Assembly: GCA_028386065.3 (NCBI GenBank)
Contig: JAKUCV010002511.1
Span: 126,737 to 190,736 of the forward strand
Direction: 5' to 3'
Source: Turnera subulata
Lineage: Eukaryota > Streptophyta > Magnoliopsida > Malpighiales > Passifloraceae
DNA length: 64,000 nt
Each line of letters opens with the position of its first letter. Within the stretch, counting starts at the first letter, position 1. The translations under genes and the position numbers were made by a program. The notes under the pieces are model-generated. The model made no database searches and was not told the DNA's origin. It saw only the letters and a list, made by a program, of their open reading frames with translations. Shown here piece after piece: positions 13,239 through 28,434 of the stretch.

Positions 13239-14078
13239 TCAATAGACCTCTTCAGTAGCTTGAACCTGTTTCTTGTTAAAGACTTGGTGAACATTCATGA
13301 AACCTCTCCTTTCTCTTTTTCTTTTCCTCTTCTTTGCAGAACATCTTCTTTTCTTAGCAGTTGAAAGATCAAATAAATCATAAAACTCTAATGACTTCTC
13401 TTCAATGCATGCTTCAATCTTTTTTCTCGCGTTAAAATTCTGTTTCTTGTCATTTAACACTTCCAGAAATTCAAGCTTAACAAACTCATCATCACAACAT
13501 TTAATGTCGACAGCATGATCACCTAAACTGTAATTCCCACACTCAACTTCAATTGATTTAGAATCAATGAATTCCAAGTATAAATTCTCAGTAACAATAA
13601 ATCCAAAGCTTTTACTTTTCACAGATTCAATAGCACTTTCAAGACTATATTCTGTGAAAATCTCATCAAGCACAACATCATCAACAAAACATTCATCAAT
13701 TCCAGAATGCTTACCAACAAGCTCATCACTTTCATCATCCGAATTCAAAACAAAGCCATTCGTTACCTCTGTTTTTTAATCTTCCGCAAGATCGTCACAA
13801 CACTCTTCTTCGTCTTCAGTGTCCCAGAACTCATCATTTTCTAGTAACAAAATTACTTAATCTTTAATGAACGATTTTCAGCCCGAAAAATCCAGGCCAA
13901 ACTCTTCCTGCAATTTCTGGCACAACATATCTATTGTTGTTAACGATTTTCAGCCCGAAAAATCCAGGCCAAACTCTTCCTGCAATTTCTGGCACAACAT
14001 ATCTATTGTTGTTGTATCAAGGTCAGAACACTTAAGAACTTCTCCCATTCTTGCAATAATCTCCCAATCAGACACCAT
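13239..14078 (-). pseudogene. DEK_C-like ORF with acidic tail in element 2, interrupted
   Basis: From the ATG at 14078 the minus frame reads MVSDWEIIARMGEVLKCSDL, then QKLQEEFGLDFSG, again the DEK_C pattern. A 72-bp tandem duplication (13870-14013) repeats the TTIDMLCQKLQEEFGLDFSG part. Four in-frame stops follow (one TGA in each duplicate, then two TAA), but the frame never shifts over 280 codons. Downstream, DESDELVGKHSGIDECF, TEYSLESAIESVKS and EEKSLEFYDLFDLS match the element 1 ORF closely, and it ends in a Lys/Arg-rich tail (KKRKRKRERR). This is a relic of the same captured gene; function cannot be inferred. Confidence 0.72.
13870..14013 (-). repeat. 72-bp tandem duplication in the element 2 ORF
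   Basis: Two identical or near-identical 72-bp copies (13870-13941, 13942-14013). The unit is 24 codons long, so it duplicates the second half of the DEK_C-like domain without shifting frame. The near identity indicates a recent event. Confidence 0.9.
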
Positions 14079-14128
14079 TTTTTTTGGTATGTAACAAACC
14101 AACATATAGGCCCCTTAAGAACAATCAT

Positions 14129-14140
14129 GCTCCACTACCA
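14129..14140 (-). promoter_or_regulatory. Primer binding site of element 2
   Basis: The minus strand reads TGGTAGTGGAGC, two bases from the LTR at 14143. It is the same iMet-like type and spacing as in element 1. Confidence 0.78.
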
Positions 14141-14142
14141 AT

Positions 14143-14865
14143 TATTGGAACTAGGACAGAAACTGCTACAAAATTTTGGTGTCGGCCTGATATACAAATT
14201 CTGGAAATTTTCCAGAATCTCAAGAACACCAAGAACACCAAATTGCAGAGATGATGAGTTATAATTCTGAAGCTAAATAGTTGTATATATATGATTGAAC
14301 AACTTCGTTTGCTCTCAAATTACACTCAGAAAAGAAAGAAATTGGTGTTTGACAAGTCTAAAAAAAAATTACACTCAAGAACTCAATAAGAACATGATGA
14401 ACATTCAAGTAAATTTCCAGAAATTCAACCTAAAGATCAATACACAACCAACATACACTCAACAATATAAACACACTCAAGAACACTTAGATAGGTCCTA
14501 CTAATACAAAACACTCTCTTTTCAACTAGCAGAACTAACTCTATTGAGAAATGGAAGAGAACAACTGATTTCTCCAAACTCTTTTACAATTCTGCAGCAG
14601 CACACTTATACATCATAAAAGTGTAGTCCACTAACATAGGAGCTAGTGTAGACCACTTAGTATGTCTGAAAATACTGAAAAAGCATGTTTACCTAACCTG
14701 ACAAGCATGCTTACCTAACCTGAGAATAAATAGAAAATTACACTAAAAGACATAAGAGCATAAATAGAGAATTTCTCTAAAAGACACAAGAGTAGAACAA
14801 AATAAAAGAAAACAACAACTTGCACTCTTTTGTCTCTTCCAATGTAGCTTGATCATATTCTAACA
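14143..14865 (-). repeat. Element 2 LTR (5' LTR on the minus strand)
   Basis: 723 bp, homologous to 12499-13191. It begins TATTGGAACTAGGACAG (terminal G changed to A) and ends ATTCTAACA. Confidence 0.85.
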
Positions 14866-15075
14866 GTTTGATAAAGCGTCTCCTTTCATGCAGAAACATG
14901 TCTTTGTTTGGTTGCATAGAAACATCTCTTTGTTTGGTTCATTCGCAGTGTGGACCAATTGGTTGATATCCTCACAAAGCCTTTGTCCACGGCCCGCTTT
15001 CTATTCCTTCATGGCAAACTCAACCTCTACTCTCAACCGAGCTTGGTTTGAGGGGGGATGTTGAGATATAGATAA
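14866..15075 (+). pseudogene. Ty1/copia 3' end: RNase H terminus and polypurine tract
   Basis: The plus frame reads VDQLVDILTKPLSTARFLFLHGKLNL, the last residues of a copia polyprotein. A polypurine tract (GAGGGGGGA near 15050) and an LTR-like start TGTTGAGATATAGATAAGC at 15059 follow. Everything upstream of RNase H is missing, cut by element 2. Confidence 0.8.
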
Positions 15076-15199
15076 GCTATGCCTTATGATAGAGTCCGTG
15101 TTCCTATGAATCATTGTATCTAATAGGATATATGATAACCTTTCTGTATTATGATAACTATGTACTGGTGAAGCTTATCGCCACTTGTATGTCTGTAAA

Positions 15200-15990
15200 C
15201 TCGAGCGGGCATTGTATTGGTTCTTTGGTTTGGTCAGCCTAAATTTTGGTTTGGTCTTTGGACTGACCAAACTTCTCCCACGCTGTTCAAACCAACGTTC
15301 GAAGTCCAAAGACCCAAAGACCAAATATCCAAATTTTCTTTGGTTTGGACCAAACTGTTCGAAATTTTGCATAACATAATGTGTTGTCCTTTCCAATTTT
15401 CAGAACAAATACAAACCCTTCTATGTCATTTAAGAAGAAAATAAATATAAGATATGATAACATAATTAATATTTCAAATTCATTATAAAGCCAATAAACT
15501 AATACGATTCATTTTTTTAGCCTAAGATTGAGAACATACATTAATATATGCAAATACAACATAAAAAAATGGCAGATCACACAAAAATCATTAGTGCTGC
15601 TCTCTATCCGCCTCCTCCAAGAGAATAGAGACTACATAACCCTATCCCCTCCTCCAAGAGGTTAGAAACTACATAAGAGAGGGATGTCAAAATAATTAAG
15701 CCAAGAGTATAATTGCCTGCTAATGCTAGTTCTATAGCTACCTACAGAGTTATTGTAGAGGCAAATTAATTTTTTTTTAGGAAAAAAGACAAAATAAAAC
15801 TAATAGTGATATAATATGGGCTCTTTTATTTTTGAAGTCCAGGTCCAATTGGATCTTTGGACTGACCAAAATTTAATTAAGGTGACCAAACCAATATTTA
15901 TTAAAAGATTGGGTTTGACCGGTCCAAACCAAAATTTTAAACTTTGGTTTGGACTTGACCAAAATTCATAAATATTGGTTCGAATATTGG
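15200..15990. repeat. TTTGGTTTGG/CCAAACCAAA-rich degenerate repeats
   Basis: Two clusters (about 15220-15370 and 15838-15990) are built from short TTTGGTTTGGTC and GACCAAAC words in both orientations, able to pair with each other. The intervening 15371-15837 is AT-rich and featureless. They could be subterminal repeats of a DNA transposon or a decayed minisatellite; no TIR or TSD is visible. Remaining bases of the 15076-16010 gap hold nothing recognised. Confidence 0.5.
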
Positions 15991-16009
15991 ACTTTTCAGT
16001 CAGTTTGGA

Positions 16010-16240
16010 TATGGAGCTCACCCCTAGATTGAAGCAGGCTCCTCGTGCCTTATATCATCGACCTACACTTTATTCGAGAGTGAGTCCAGCAAGGTCATAT
16101 CTAGGTCTTCATGTTGATTCTTCCAAACAACTAGCCGATATGCTCTTGGAAATTCAAGTTTTCAACTGTTACGGAACAATTTGAGTTTGGTTAATCTAAC
16201 CACCCTCCAATTGCGGGGAGTAATAGAAGATAAGGATTTG
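16010..16240 (+). pseudogene. Second Ty1/copia 3' end remnant
   Basis: The plus strand gives HVDSSKQLADMLL and then, after a shift, NNLSLVNLTTLQLRG, which fits the end of a copia RNase H (QLADxxTK...). A purine-rich GCGGGGAG near 16215 is a plausible polypurine tract. The fragment is short and frameshifted. Confidence 0.5.
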
Positions 16241-16929
16241 TTCTTCATGATAGATATATAGTTAGTGATGTGTAGATAGTATTCTAATCTATATTGATAG
16301 TTAGGACTCTTGTAATGAAGGGACTCTGGTACTCTAAGATAATACATATACACACCAGGGGCTGCGGTTGTTAGTCATCCTGGTATTCAATCACTTCAAT
16401 GGCTCAGCAGATTATTGAGCCTTTCATATCTTGTGTTCATTCTTATACACAACATGTTAATTTATCCTCATTTTTGTCCTGCATTTTTTTTACTTGCTAT
16501 TGCATCATCTCTGTCTCTTCCCTATCTTGTTTTTCATTTCCCTTTAATTTGAATAATGCGGTATTCCCCGTTGGGTGGGTTTCTAGTAAAGGTTATGTGA
16601 TATTAGTCCTATTGGGCATGGGAGATGATGATAGATAGTGTGCTGTGCATAACAAAATTTTCCACCAAAACCAGAACTAAGTGGATTAAGAAAGAAGAAT
16701 ATAGAAGATATTGAAAAGAAACAACTAGAGGGGCATCATGTTGTCCTGGAAAACCAATCCAATGGGAATGATCATTCACTAATTGGGAAGATGAACATCC
16801 AAGACATGGCCACTTATGAAGCCTATGGAAATGAAATGAAATACGTGGCCAGCCATACAACTAAGGTGAGGTTAGGTGAGGTGAGATCTTATGGAATAAT
16901 TAATACCAGTACAATACTACTGATACTGG

Positions 16930-20403
<3,474 letters not shown>

Positions 20404-20450
20404 TGCGTAATTTAACTCTTCTTGATTGAAACATGGATGAACAAATTTTG

Positions 20451-20459
20451 ATTTTTATA
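20451..20459 (-). promoter_or_regulatory. Probable TATA box of subtilase gene 2
   Basis: TATAAAAAT on the minus strand, about 50 bp before the ATG at 20403. It is conserved with gene 1. Confidence 0.55.
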
Positions 20460-20985
20460 GCGAGATTTTAGTGCCAAGAATCTAATTAAAATTGATCAAG
20501 AAACAAGATTTACTTCCTTTTGAGTAGCCCTGCTTTTTCAGGAAAAAAGCTGAGGTGGTTCGATGGCAAGGATTTAGTTCTTAATTTGTACCTACAGATA
20601 ATGTCTTTTGAACATGTAACGCATATCGTGGTCCGATTCATGTATAGCGTAGGTGTACACGTGTATGGATCAGTATTGCAAAAAGCTTGCTGGATTCACT
20701 TTCCTTAAGAGCTTAATTGGGCTTTCTCTGATCCTCCAGAGAATTAACATTCATTCTTTGTATATCTTCTAAACGCGGGATGCATTCAATCCTGCCACTC
20801 AATGATTGCTGGAAGCCCCACAGCCTGTTATGAATTAATATCCAAAAGTTAAAAAGAAAAACTGAACCGTATCTGGCTTTTGCATAATCATGCTTTGCAT
20901 ATTTATTGAAGGAGGAAGGGCAGTGCAACTGATGGACAGTTTTGTCTTTTCACATACCGAGATTTTATTTTTCTCTTTTTTCATT

Positions 20986-21754
20986 TTTCTTTCTTTGCTT
21001 TTTTCTATAATAATATAGAAATCAGCAAGGTCCAAGTGCAATCTCCGAATACAGTACAAGCAAATGTATAGACAACGCACACGGCATCCGTATGGCGCAG
21101 CAGAATCATAACTCAGTCAACTAAGATGAGCTAAGTCTCTAACATGCCCACAAACACTAGATAAATTAGAGAAAATAAAATAAATAATTTGAGAGAATAC
21201 TTCTGTTATTATTACTGAAATAAAATATTTTTTTTATCTTTGTATTAAGTCCTAAAGTTGGAAATTGCCTTTGTATTAGATTTCAGTTTATTCTCGTTCT
21301 CTATTCTCGTTCTCTATCTACTAATTGAATTAGTTTGGTTTATCTCATCAATTTGGTAGAAATTGCTAATGCGGCAAGTTTTGTTTTGTAGAGCCACATC
21401 AACCATGTGGGATCCACATGTCAGGTCCAACAAAAAAAAATTAACATGTGGGCTGTGGCTTTGACTAATATAAACCTAACATATGGGTCACGTGGCTAAG
21501 GTGGGATGGGAAAACTTGTCACATTGGCCAATTCCACCGCATTCTCGCAAAATAGACCAAGCTAGGCCAAATGGAGTTTGTTAGATGTATGAAAATACGC
21601 CAAAATACACATAGGTGACTTCCAATTTTATATGTTGATCAATAAAAGTATTAATCCTATATTATTAGAAAACTTTAACAACAATATACACCTAGCCCCT
21701 CCTCACGTCATCTTTAGATAAGGTACACAAAAGGCACTCTCTAAAATACATTAT
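20986..21754. other. Intergenic, nothing recognised
   Basis: AT-rich with no convincing ORF. A stretch near 21390-21540 repeats ACATGTGG/CCACATG words in both orientations and may be a degraded TIR element. Confidence 0.35.
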
Positions 21755-22031
21755 CAGAGCGGATCCAGGAAAAATGTTGGGGGGGCGGGGGGAGGAGGGT
21801 GGTGAAATCGCTACTCTATTTAATTTATAGAGAAAGGATTAAAATGGTTAGGTATGAAAGAAGTTGTAAAAAATGGAAAAAAAAATAACACAACTCTGAC
21901 TCAAACCTCGCACCTCAAGGAGGTGCAACAAAACACAAACCACTACGCCACTACTGGATTATTGATATATTTTTATCTCAACCACTATAAAATTTGGATC
22001 CTAGGGTGGTGCCCGCCTAGATCCGCCTCTG
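21755..22031. mobile_element. Short TIR element (MITE-like), about 277 bp
   Basis: Ends are inverted: CAGAGCGGATCCAGG at the left and GGATCCTAGG..GATCCGCCTCTG at the right. Flanking CATTAT words on both sides could be a TSD of about 8 bp with one difference. There is no coding capacity. hAT-like MITE is one possible class, not proven. Confidence 0.5.
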
Positions 22032-22079
22032 ATCATTATTATTAGGAACCCCGATAGATAAAGCACTTTGCAATAGAAG

Positions 22080-22590
22080 TATTTCCTTTCTTGACATTCG
22101 CTCCACCACCTTTGCCAACAATGATCCGTGTTCGCAACTTAGTGTGCTCCAGTATCCTAGTGAACTCAATCAAAGAGTCGGCAACTGCAATGGCCTCCAA
22201 CATTGTCTTCACTCATCTCCACTCTAGCTCATCCCTAATCCAACGCTTCAAACTACCCATGAAAGAAAATAATGTCTATGATTCCGACATCTTAATCTCC
22301 AAAAGTAAATACTGAAACTTCTAGGCATGTTGCCTGATACTATCCCCCTGCTTGAGCTCGTGTAGGATGTCCCTCGCTTTCCGCTATGTATGTTGTGGAT
22401 AGAATTGTGTCTTGAATTCTTCCTTGAACTTATCCCATGAAACTCAAAGATTAGATATCCTGCTCCGCCACCATAACTGCAAGATCCGGGAGATACATTG
22501 TCGATGTATGCACCTTCTATGTGTCATTTGTGATGCATAACCTAGCAAAGTATGACTTCAACTCGAACGAAAGCCATCAAGGTTCTTTGC
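22080..22590 (-). pseudogene. LTR retrotransposon gag remnant
   Basis: The minus strand, with stops, reads EEFKTQFYPQHT.RKARDIL and HELKQGDSIRQH..KFQYL, the F-x-F..L-x-x-L-x-Q-x-x-S..Y-x-x-x-F layout of the retrotransposon gag (PF03732-like) domain. It has no adjacent pol or LTR. Confidence 0.6.
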
Positions 22591-22659
22591 AGACCTCGAC
22601 TATACTAAAATGATAAGAATAGACCCCATATGCTAAAAACGATTAATTACATCCCCTTA

Positions 22660-23046
22660 CTTGTCTAAAATGATTAATTTAGTCCCATCGCCTGGCTAAA
22701 TCATAGATTAGCTGATGCAACATCCTAATTAACGATATTATGGGCCCATGTGTCAGAATAATACCTTTTAATTACTTTACCAACTTAGATACTGAGCTAA
22801 AAATTTTACCGACCTGAGACACTTGGCTTGGCGCCTCAAACAGTCCAAAATGAGTGTTTCAGGTTTGTATGATTTATGATTTGGTATTCGGATTGGAAAG
22901 ATTTTCGATTCTATTTCTAAATCGATAAAGTAATTGCAATTTATTATTCTAATATAGAGAATCCACAGTACCTTTAATTAGGATGTCGCGTCAGCTAATC
23001 TATTTTTTAACCGGACAAAATGATCAAATTAATCATTTTAGATGAA
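22660..23046. mobile_element. Small TIR element nested in the left arm
   Basis: About 385 bp with inverted ends of about 75 bp: TCTAAAATGATTAATTT..ATAGATTAGCTGATGCAACATCCTAATT at the left pairs with AATTAGGATGTCGCGTCAGCTAATCTAT..AAATTAATCATTTTAGA at the right. It interrupts the outer element between its ATCCCC and AATAGGG words, so it inserted later. No ORF. Confidence 0.62.
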
Positions 23047-23679
23047 TAGGGAGAGAGTAAATGACATATATGGGGTTCGTACTATTTGAAAAATACTCTT
23101 TAGGGGTCTGTACAATTTTGTGTCTCTTTTACGGTTCTGTACTTTTATTTTCAGTCCCATTTAGGGGTCCCGGGCAGCCCTGCAGCTGACGTGGACTCCC
23201 CGGCATGGAGTTGTATCATACGCGCCCAGTTTACTCACAATTTGTTGTCCACTGTGGCAAGTGGGCCTTACTATAACTTTTTTAATTGTGAAAAATTAAT
23301 TCAAATTTTTGTAATACAAATTTAATTTTCGTAAAATATTTAAACATAAAAAAAATAGAAAAACCTCACTTGATCAAAACGATTAGCACCAGCATTCTTA
23401 TATCAAAAAAATCTGAGATCCCTTAAAATCCAAATCCCTCACCCGACAAAAACTCACAGCCAAATTGAAATTGAAAACCCAAAACCCCCAAATCAAAAAT
23501 GCGAACCCTAAACACTCTCCCTCTCTCTCCACCAAAACAAACTCTAAACACTCAACACTTCCTTTCTCCTTCTCCTCTTCTTCCTCCTCCAACTCCATCA
23601 TTTTCGTCCAATTAACATGTACTATCATCATGTCCCCTTATGCTTACCTACCTTCTCTAACCAACAGTGAATAATTAAT

Positions 23680-24175
23680 TATTCACAGTATCGCTATACC
23701 TTCTCCCAGTCCCACTTCGCCTACTCCCACTCCCTCCTCAGAAGTGGCGCTTCCTTGCACCATTCACGGACCAAGACCTCTTCAACTCCTCCCTCGCCCC
23801 CCGCAACCTTTTCCCCTGCCCTCAATTTGCCTCCTCACCGCAAGTTACAAATTGATACCGATCCCAACGGCGACGATTCCTCACCCAAGAAGAAGCCTCA
23901 TCATCACCTCTCCTCTCACTCTCACTCCCACTCCCACTCTCCCTCCGGCTCGGGCTCCAGCCACAGCCACTTCCATTCTGACGATGATTCTGATTCGAAT
24001 GACAACGATGCCGCGCATCTCCACCACTTCGATCATCCTTGCTGTTGCATATGCACAACGGCGATGCTCCTCCCACGGCTGGGGCGCCTGTGCAATACAT
24101 AAGCTTGGATTACTTGAATAGTGGTAATCATAATCAAGACTCGTTCTCTAGAGGTAGCTTTTTTCATATGAATTA
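23680..24175 (+). pseudogene. Captured gene fragment, His/Ser-rich
   Basis: The plus frame (with a shift near its end) gives a Pro-rich segment, a KLQIDTDPNGDDS stretch, a SSHSHSHSHSPSGSGSSHSH His/Ser run, an Asp/Ser-rich run and a CCC cluster; a second frame continues GAPVQYISLDYLNSGNHNQD. Codon use and GC content differ from the TIR arms, as expected for captured coding DNA. His-rich runs occur in metal-handling proteins among others; I do not recognise the parent gene. Confidence 0.45.
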
Positions 24176-24837
24176 AATGAAGAAAGCCCCGACCCCTTTT
24201 GTAGTTTACGAGCAACGTCCGATCGCTCATGAGACTGTTCATTTAGGGGTTAGGGTTCTTCGCTTTTAATTTTAGGGTTGGGGATTTTCAATTTCAATTA
24301 GGGGTGTGGGCTTTTGTCGAGTGAGGAATTTGGAGATTTTTTTGCTATGAGTGCCACTGCTGCTGCTCATTTTGATCATGTGAGGTTTATTTTTTTTTTG
24401 GTTAAAACAATTTATGGGAATTAAATTTGTATTACAAAATCAGTAGTAAATTTTCACAATTAAAAAAACTACAGTAGGGCCCACTTGCCACAGTAGATGT
24501 TGTGTGTAGCCCAAGCATACAAGCGCCTCACGCGTTGCAAATTGAAAGAAAAAGGGCGCGCACGATTTACCTGCAGTCTACGTCAGCTGCGGGGTTGCAC
24601 CGGACCCCTAAATGGGACTGAAAATAAAAGTACAGGCCCGTAAAAGGGACACAAAATTGTACAGACCCCTAAAGCGTATTTTTCAAATAGTACGGACCTC
24701 ATATATGTCATTTACTCAATAGGGAGATGGATTAATCGTTTTTAGCATTGAGGGACCATTTTTTGTTATTTCATCATAGTAGGAAAAACAATCATATATT
24801 TTACCCGTTAATGAGAAAATAACTTACTGATGATGTG

Positions 24838-24965
24838 GACTGTCCGAGACCCCCTAAAAGGAACGAAAAATAAGAGTATAGACCCGTAAAAGGGACAAAA
24901 AATAGTACAGGCCCACAAACGATACTTTTGAAATAGTACGGATCCTGTATATGCGATTTACCCCA
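24838..24965. repeat. Extra TIR-arm fragment of the Pack-MULE-like family
   Basis: Repeats the arm words GACCCGTAAAAGGGACA, AATAGTACAGGCCC and TTGAAATAGTACGGA in the orientation of the right arm. It is a partial second copy or a remnant of a neighbouring element. Confidence 0.6.
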
Positions 24966-25474
24966 ATTAAGATCAAATACAAACAGAATACGATTAATGA
25001 TCAATATCCAAATGTAAATTCAGAAGCAAAAATAGTTAATGATCAAACATTCAATCCCAATTCCAAACAGACATAAATATGATAGGATGTTGCAATGTTA
25101 CAATACAACACATAATCCATAAAGCTATTCACGTCTTCATGACAGATTAAAATGGTAAACATTAGAATTGTTCTTTCATTCTTTGCGCCACTAGTCGACC
25201 AAAGTCCAAAGTCCAATGCCAGAATCTATCAATCTGAGAATGAAGTACATAGGTTAAGCTTTCAAACTCATGCAAATCTGATGATGTGAATGATGAAGAG
25301 GCAAAAAGTATAATAGTTAACAAGATGCACAAAGGTAATGAACTTACCATTACTGCATCATCTAATGCCTCATGCTTGATTTCAGACTTCAATGGTGGAA
25401 TCTTCAAGCAACAAGTCGCTCATTTCTGCCAATAAATAAAAGCATCTCATGTAAGTCACCGTAATTATGATATG

Positions 25475-26906
25475 TTAATTTAACTTATAGAAAAAGATAA
25501 AACACAACATAAGATAGAGGATAATACCATTCTCAAGTCTGTCTATATTGGCTGGAGGTTCATCTATATTTATTTCGCTCTTATTATACGCAATGGTTGC
25601 TCTAATCCAGTCTTGGCCACAAATCAAAGCTTGCACAATTTTTGGTGTCAAGGAACTCCTATAAGGATCTAAACAGTGCTGAAAGCTGATTCTGAAGCCA
25701 CTATGGATACTGGATACAAGAATAGCAAGGACATCTCGAGCCATAAAGGACAGGACAGGAAATCGAGGAGAATTTATCCTCCACCACCTTAAAATGTTAA
25801 ATTTTTTGGCATCTTCCTCGACATCTTCTACAAGGTACTTGTCCAGCTCTGTTTTTGATTCACCACCATGCTTCGTCTTCTTAAATTCTTGCTTGAGCTC
25901 TTCTTTGAACAACCTCCTCTTACCCCTCTCTCCTTCATCTCCTTCAGCACTATCAACACCTCTAGATGCAGCAATTGATGCTGATAATGATGATCCTACA
26001 ATAGTGTAAGTGGATTATGCTGCTGAAGTCTGAGATGAAGGAAACATCATGGAAAGATAAGCCTCAAACATACCATAAATGGCAGCTTTGACCTTCTCCC
26101 ACAATTTGTTCCATGTAGCTTCACCATATACCTTTCTCAAAGAGAATTAGACAAAACCAAATATATACCTAGGATCTAGAACTGATGCAATGAATGGCAC
26201 CATAATGCACTTTTCAATGTCACCCCAGTACTTGTCAAATTTGGACTTCATATTCTGGGTCATGATACTCATTTCCAAATCATCATCATCAATCCAGCCC
26301 ATCAACATTACATGGAGGGAAATGATTTCCTCAAAATATGTGTTGCAAGTCACATATGAAGTACCGAAAAAAAAAGTGGTGAGATCATAGAAATTATCTA
26401 GACAATTGCATAAGCGCCTAGCATTAATCCAATCTTCCGAACTAGGTACACCTGGCCAGTCTTTTTCTGCTCCTTTATCAAATGCCTCCATCTCCTTCCT
26501 GAAATTGTCATCCTCAGCCATATAATGCTCAAAGGCTGCTTCAAACTTGCAAGCAGTATCCAGCATGGTGAAAGTCGAGTTCTACCTAGTTGGAACATCA
26601 ATAGACAGTAAAGCTTTGCTTTTTACTTCCATCAGCTCTAGGAGGCACAAACTCCTTGAATCTTTGCAACCTAGCCGGAGACTTCCTAACATACCAAACA
26701 GCCCTACGGATCCTATACACTGCCTTCCCTGTGCATCTTAATCCATCACCAACAATAAGATTCACAATATGTGCAATGCACCTCAAGTGTATGTACTTGC
26801 ATCCCATTACACTCCATTTCCACTTGCCTATCTTCCTTTGAAAATTGTATAAAGCTACATCATTAGAGGTGGTATTGTCTACAGTTATTGTAAAGACACC
26901 AGTTAT
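25475..26906 (-). pseudogene. hAT transposase, C-terminal two thirds (RICESLEEPER type)
   Basis: The minus strand gives TGVFTITVDNTTSNDVALYN, KYIHLRCIAHIVNLIVGDGL, a DVPTR*NSTFTMLDTA segment, KFDKYWGDIEKC, VLDPRY, the DUF4413-like region and the hATC dimerisation domain (LDKYLVEDVE, FNILRWWRINSPRFPVLSFM, ARDVLAI). Nonsense codons replace the Trp of the conserved RWNST motif, a residue after RYIFGFV, and one before STYTIVG. The gene continues upstream at 37466 beyond the LARD insertion. Inactive. Confidence 0.88.
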
Positions 26907-28420
26907 TGTGAATACCCAAATTTGACCCACGGAATTAAATTAGACTTTTAACATGCCTGAACCTTGAGATTGATGAGATGATTTGGTCTTGGGATTAAGA
27001 CATGTTCGGAATTTATTTTACTAGAATTTATATATTTTGGTAATTTGAACTTTTATGTGTTTGAATTCTAGGATTAATTAGATGATTGAATCTTAGGATA
27101 AAAATATACACTAAAGTCTAATGCACTAAAATATGTTTTATTTCATTGCTTGGGCTTTCTTATTTATTGTCAACCCAACTATATTGAGATGATCTATTTT
27201 TGGGTTAGGAACAAATGTAGAGGCCCAAGTTAATGAAGTAATGGATTTTCCAGAGTTGATTAGCCCATAAATATTTTACTTGCAGACTAATCTTGACTCT
27301 GATTTTCATAGAAAATCAGAATCAAGTCAACCTTTTTAATGATAAAAGTGTTTTTGGTATGATTTTTGCATAAAATGGGGATTTAATGTGTGTCAATCGG
27401 TCATGGGATGATTAAGAGGAGTACTAATCAAGAAAAGATGATTTTCTGGGTTGATTAGGGGTTAATTACACGGTTAGATCAAATCAAAGCGGAATTAGGG
27501 GGATTGGGGGCTGAAAAAAAGGGAAGAACGCGTGAAACCAAAGGAGCCGGGCGGACATGGGCGCCCAGGAACTGATTTTTTGCCGATTTTCATTCCTAAT
27601 TCGATTCTACACGGTTTTTGCCCAGATTTTCAGCCAAGATCTTCATCATTAAGAGGCCCACGCCCCTGCACTCACCCAGAACACTATAAATAGGACCCCC
27701 CATTCACATCTCAAGACACACAATCTTTCTCACACATACACCCATAAGCCTTGAGTGCTTGGAGAAACTCTACCTCTCCAAGTCCATAGACACATTCTTA
27801 GGCAGAAATTCTGGAGGAATTTCGTGAGAGGCATCAACAGTAGTCCAGCATGGAAGAGTCAAGAGGAGGATCAACCATTGAGCTTAGAAGTGGAAAGAAG
27901 GTGGGTGTAGAACTCAACCCATTGCAAGCAGCTAGAGGAGCGCTACAGGAGGTAACACTAAACCTTCTTTTGATTGATGATTATATGCTGATGCTTTTGA
28001 TGAAGTAAGTGGCCGATTTGTGCCATGTTTAGAACTACGTGGCTTTGACCCGGTCACTCGGGTACGTAGGTAGTCTCGGTTTTACAACGGGAAGCAAGCC
28101 AAATCTTCTTCTACTCCCCCATCCTTTTTATGTTCCACACATGCACACTTGCACCAGGCATACTTGCATTTTGCCATTGCACATAGTCTCAACCTAACAC
28201 GGATGGGTGCCTAAAACCTTCCCTTCTGTGACGAACACCCCGATCCCATAACTTTGGTTCGCCATGACCATGTAGCCTAAAGGAGTCACACGAAGGTTTT
28301 TCCCAAGTTTTGTCCTTAATAAGATTTGGGTGGCGACTCCAGTGTCATGGGATTGACCCGAGGAAGAAGGCGAAAGGATTAGGTGAATAGGCCCAAGTGA
28401 TTTTGAGTCGGGTATTCACA
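26907..28420 (+). repeat. LARD 5' LTR
   Basis: 1514 bp with TG..CA ends. It contains CACTATAAATAGG, a TATA box, at 27682 and is close to the 3' LTR throughout, apart from a 62-bp tandem insertion present only in the latter. Confidence 0.9.
27684..27693 (+). promoter_or_regulatory. TATA box in LARD LTR
   Basis: CTATAAATAGG in a context conserved in both LTRs (second copy at 36723). It is the likely core promoter of the element and supports plus orientation. Confidence 0.6.
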
Positions 28421-28423
28421 GTA

Positions 28424-28434
28424 GGCGACTCCAC
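28424..28434 (+). promoter_or_regulatory. PBS-like site after the LARD 5' LTR
   Basis: GGCGACTCCAC starts three bases after the LTR. Similar sequences serve as tRNA-Arg type primer sites in plant Ogre/Tat elements; that comparison is from memory and needs a tRNA match. Confidence 0.45.

Larger units (their letters stand above)
12499..14865 (-). mobile_element. Non-autonomous LTR retrotransposon, element 2 (carries DEK_C-like ORF)
   Basis: LTRs 12499-13191 and 14143-14865 have ends TGTTAG..CTAACA (left copy; the right copy starts TATTGG). Orientation is minus: PBS at the complement of 14129-14140, two bases from the LTR, and a purine tract CTGGGGGAG on the minus strand at 13192-13200. The flanks GTTTT and GTTTG are an imperfect TSD. 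The interior of about 950 bp has no gag or pol, only a degenerate ORF homologous to that of element 1. It sits between the two subtilase copies, so it probably arrived after or during the duplication. Confidence 0.88.
22599..24779. mobile_element. Long-TIR DNA element with genic core (Pack-MULE-like or foldback)
   Basis: Left arm (22599-22659 continued at 23047-23510) and right arm (about 24245-24779) are inverted copies. Paired landmarks include GCTAAAAACGATTAAT at both outer ends, AAATGACATATATG, CAAATAGTACGGACC, GTCCCATTTAGGGGT, CAAGTGGGCC and the CGACAAAA..AATTGAAATTGAAAA block at the inner ends. Arms are about 500 bp. The core (about 23600-24200) is GC-richer and looks genic. No transposase is present. 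Long TIRs plus a captured gene fragment suggest a Pack-MULE; a 9-bp TSD could not be confirmed. Another arm-like copy lies at 24838-24965. Confidence 0.68.
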
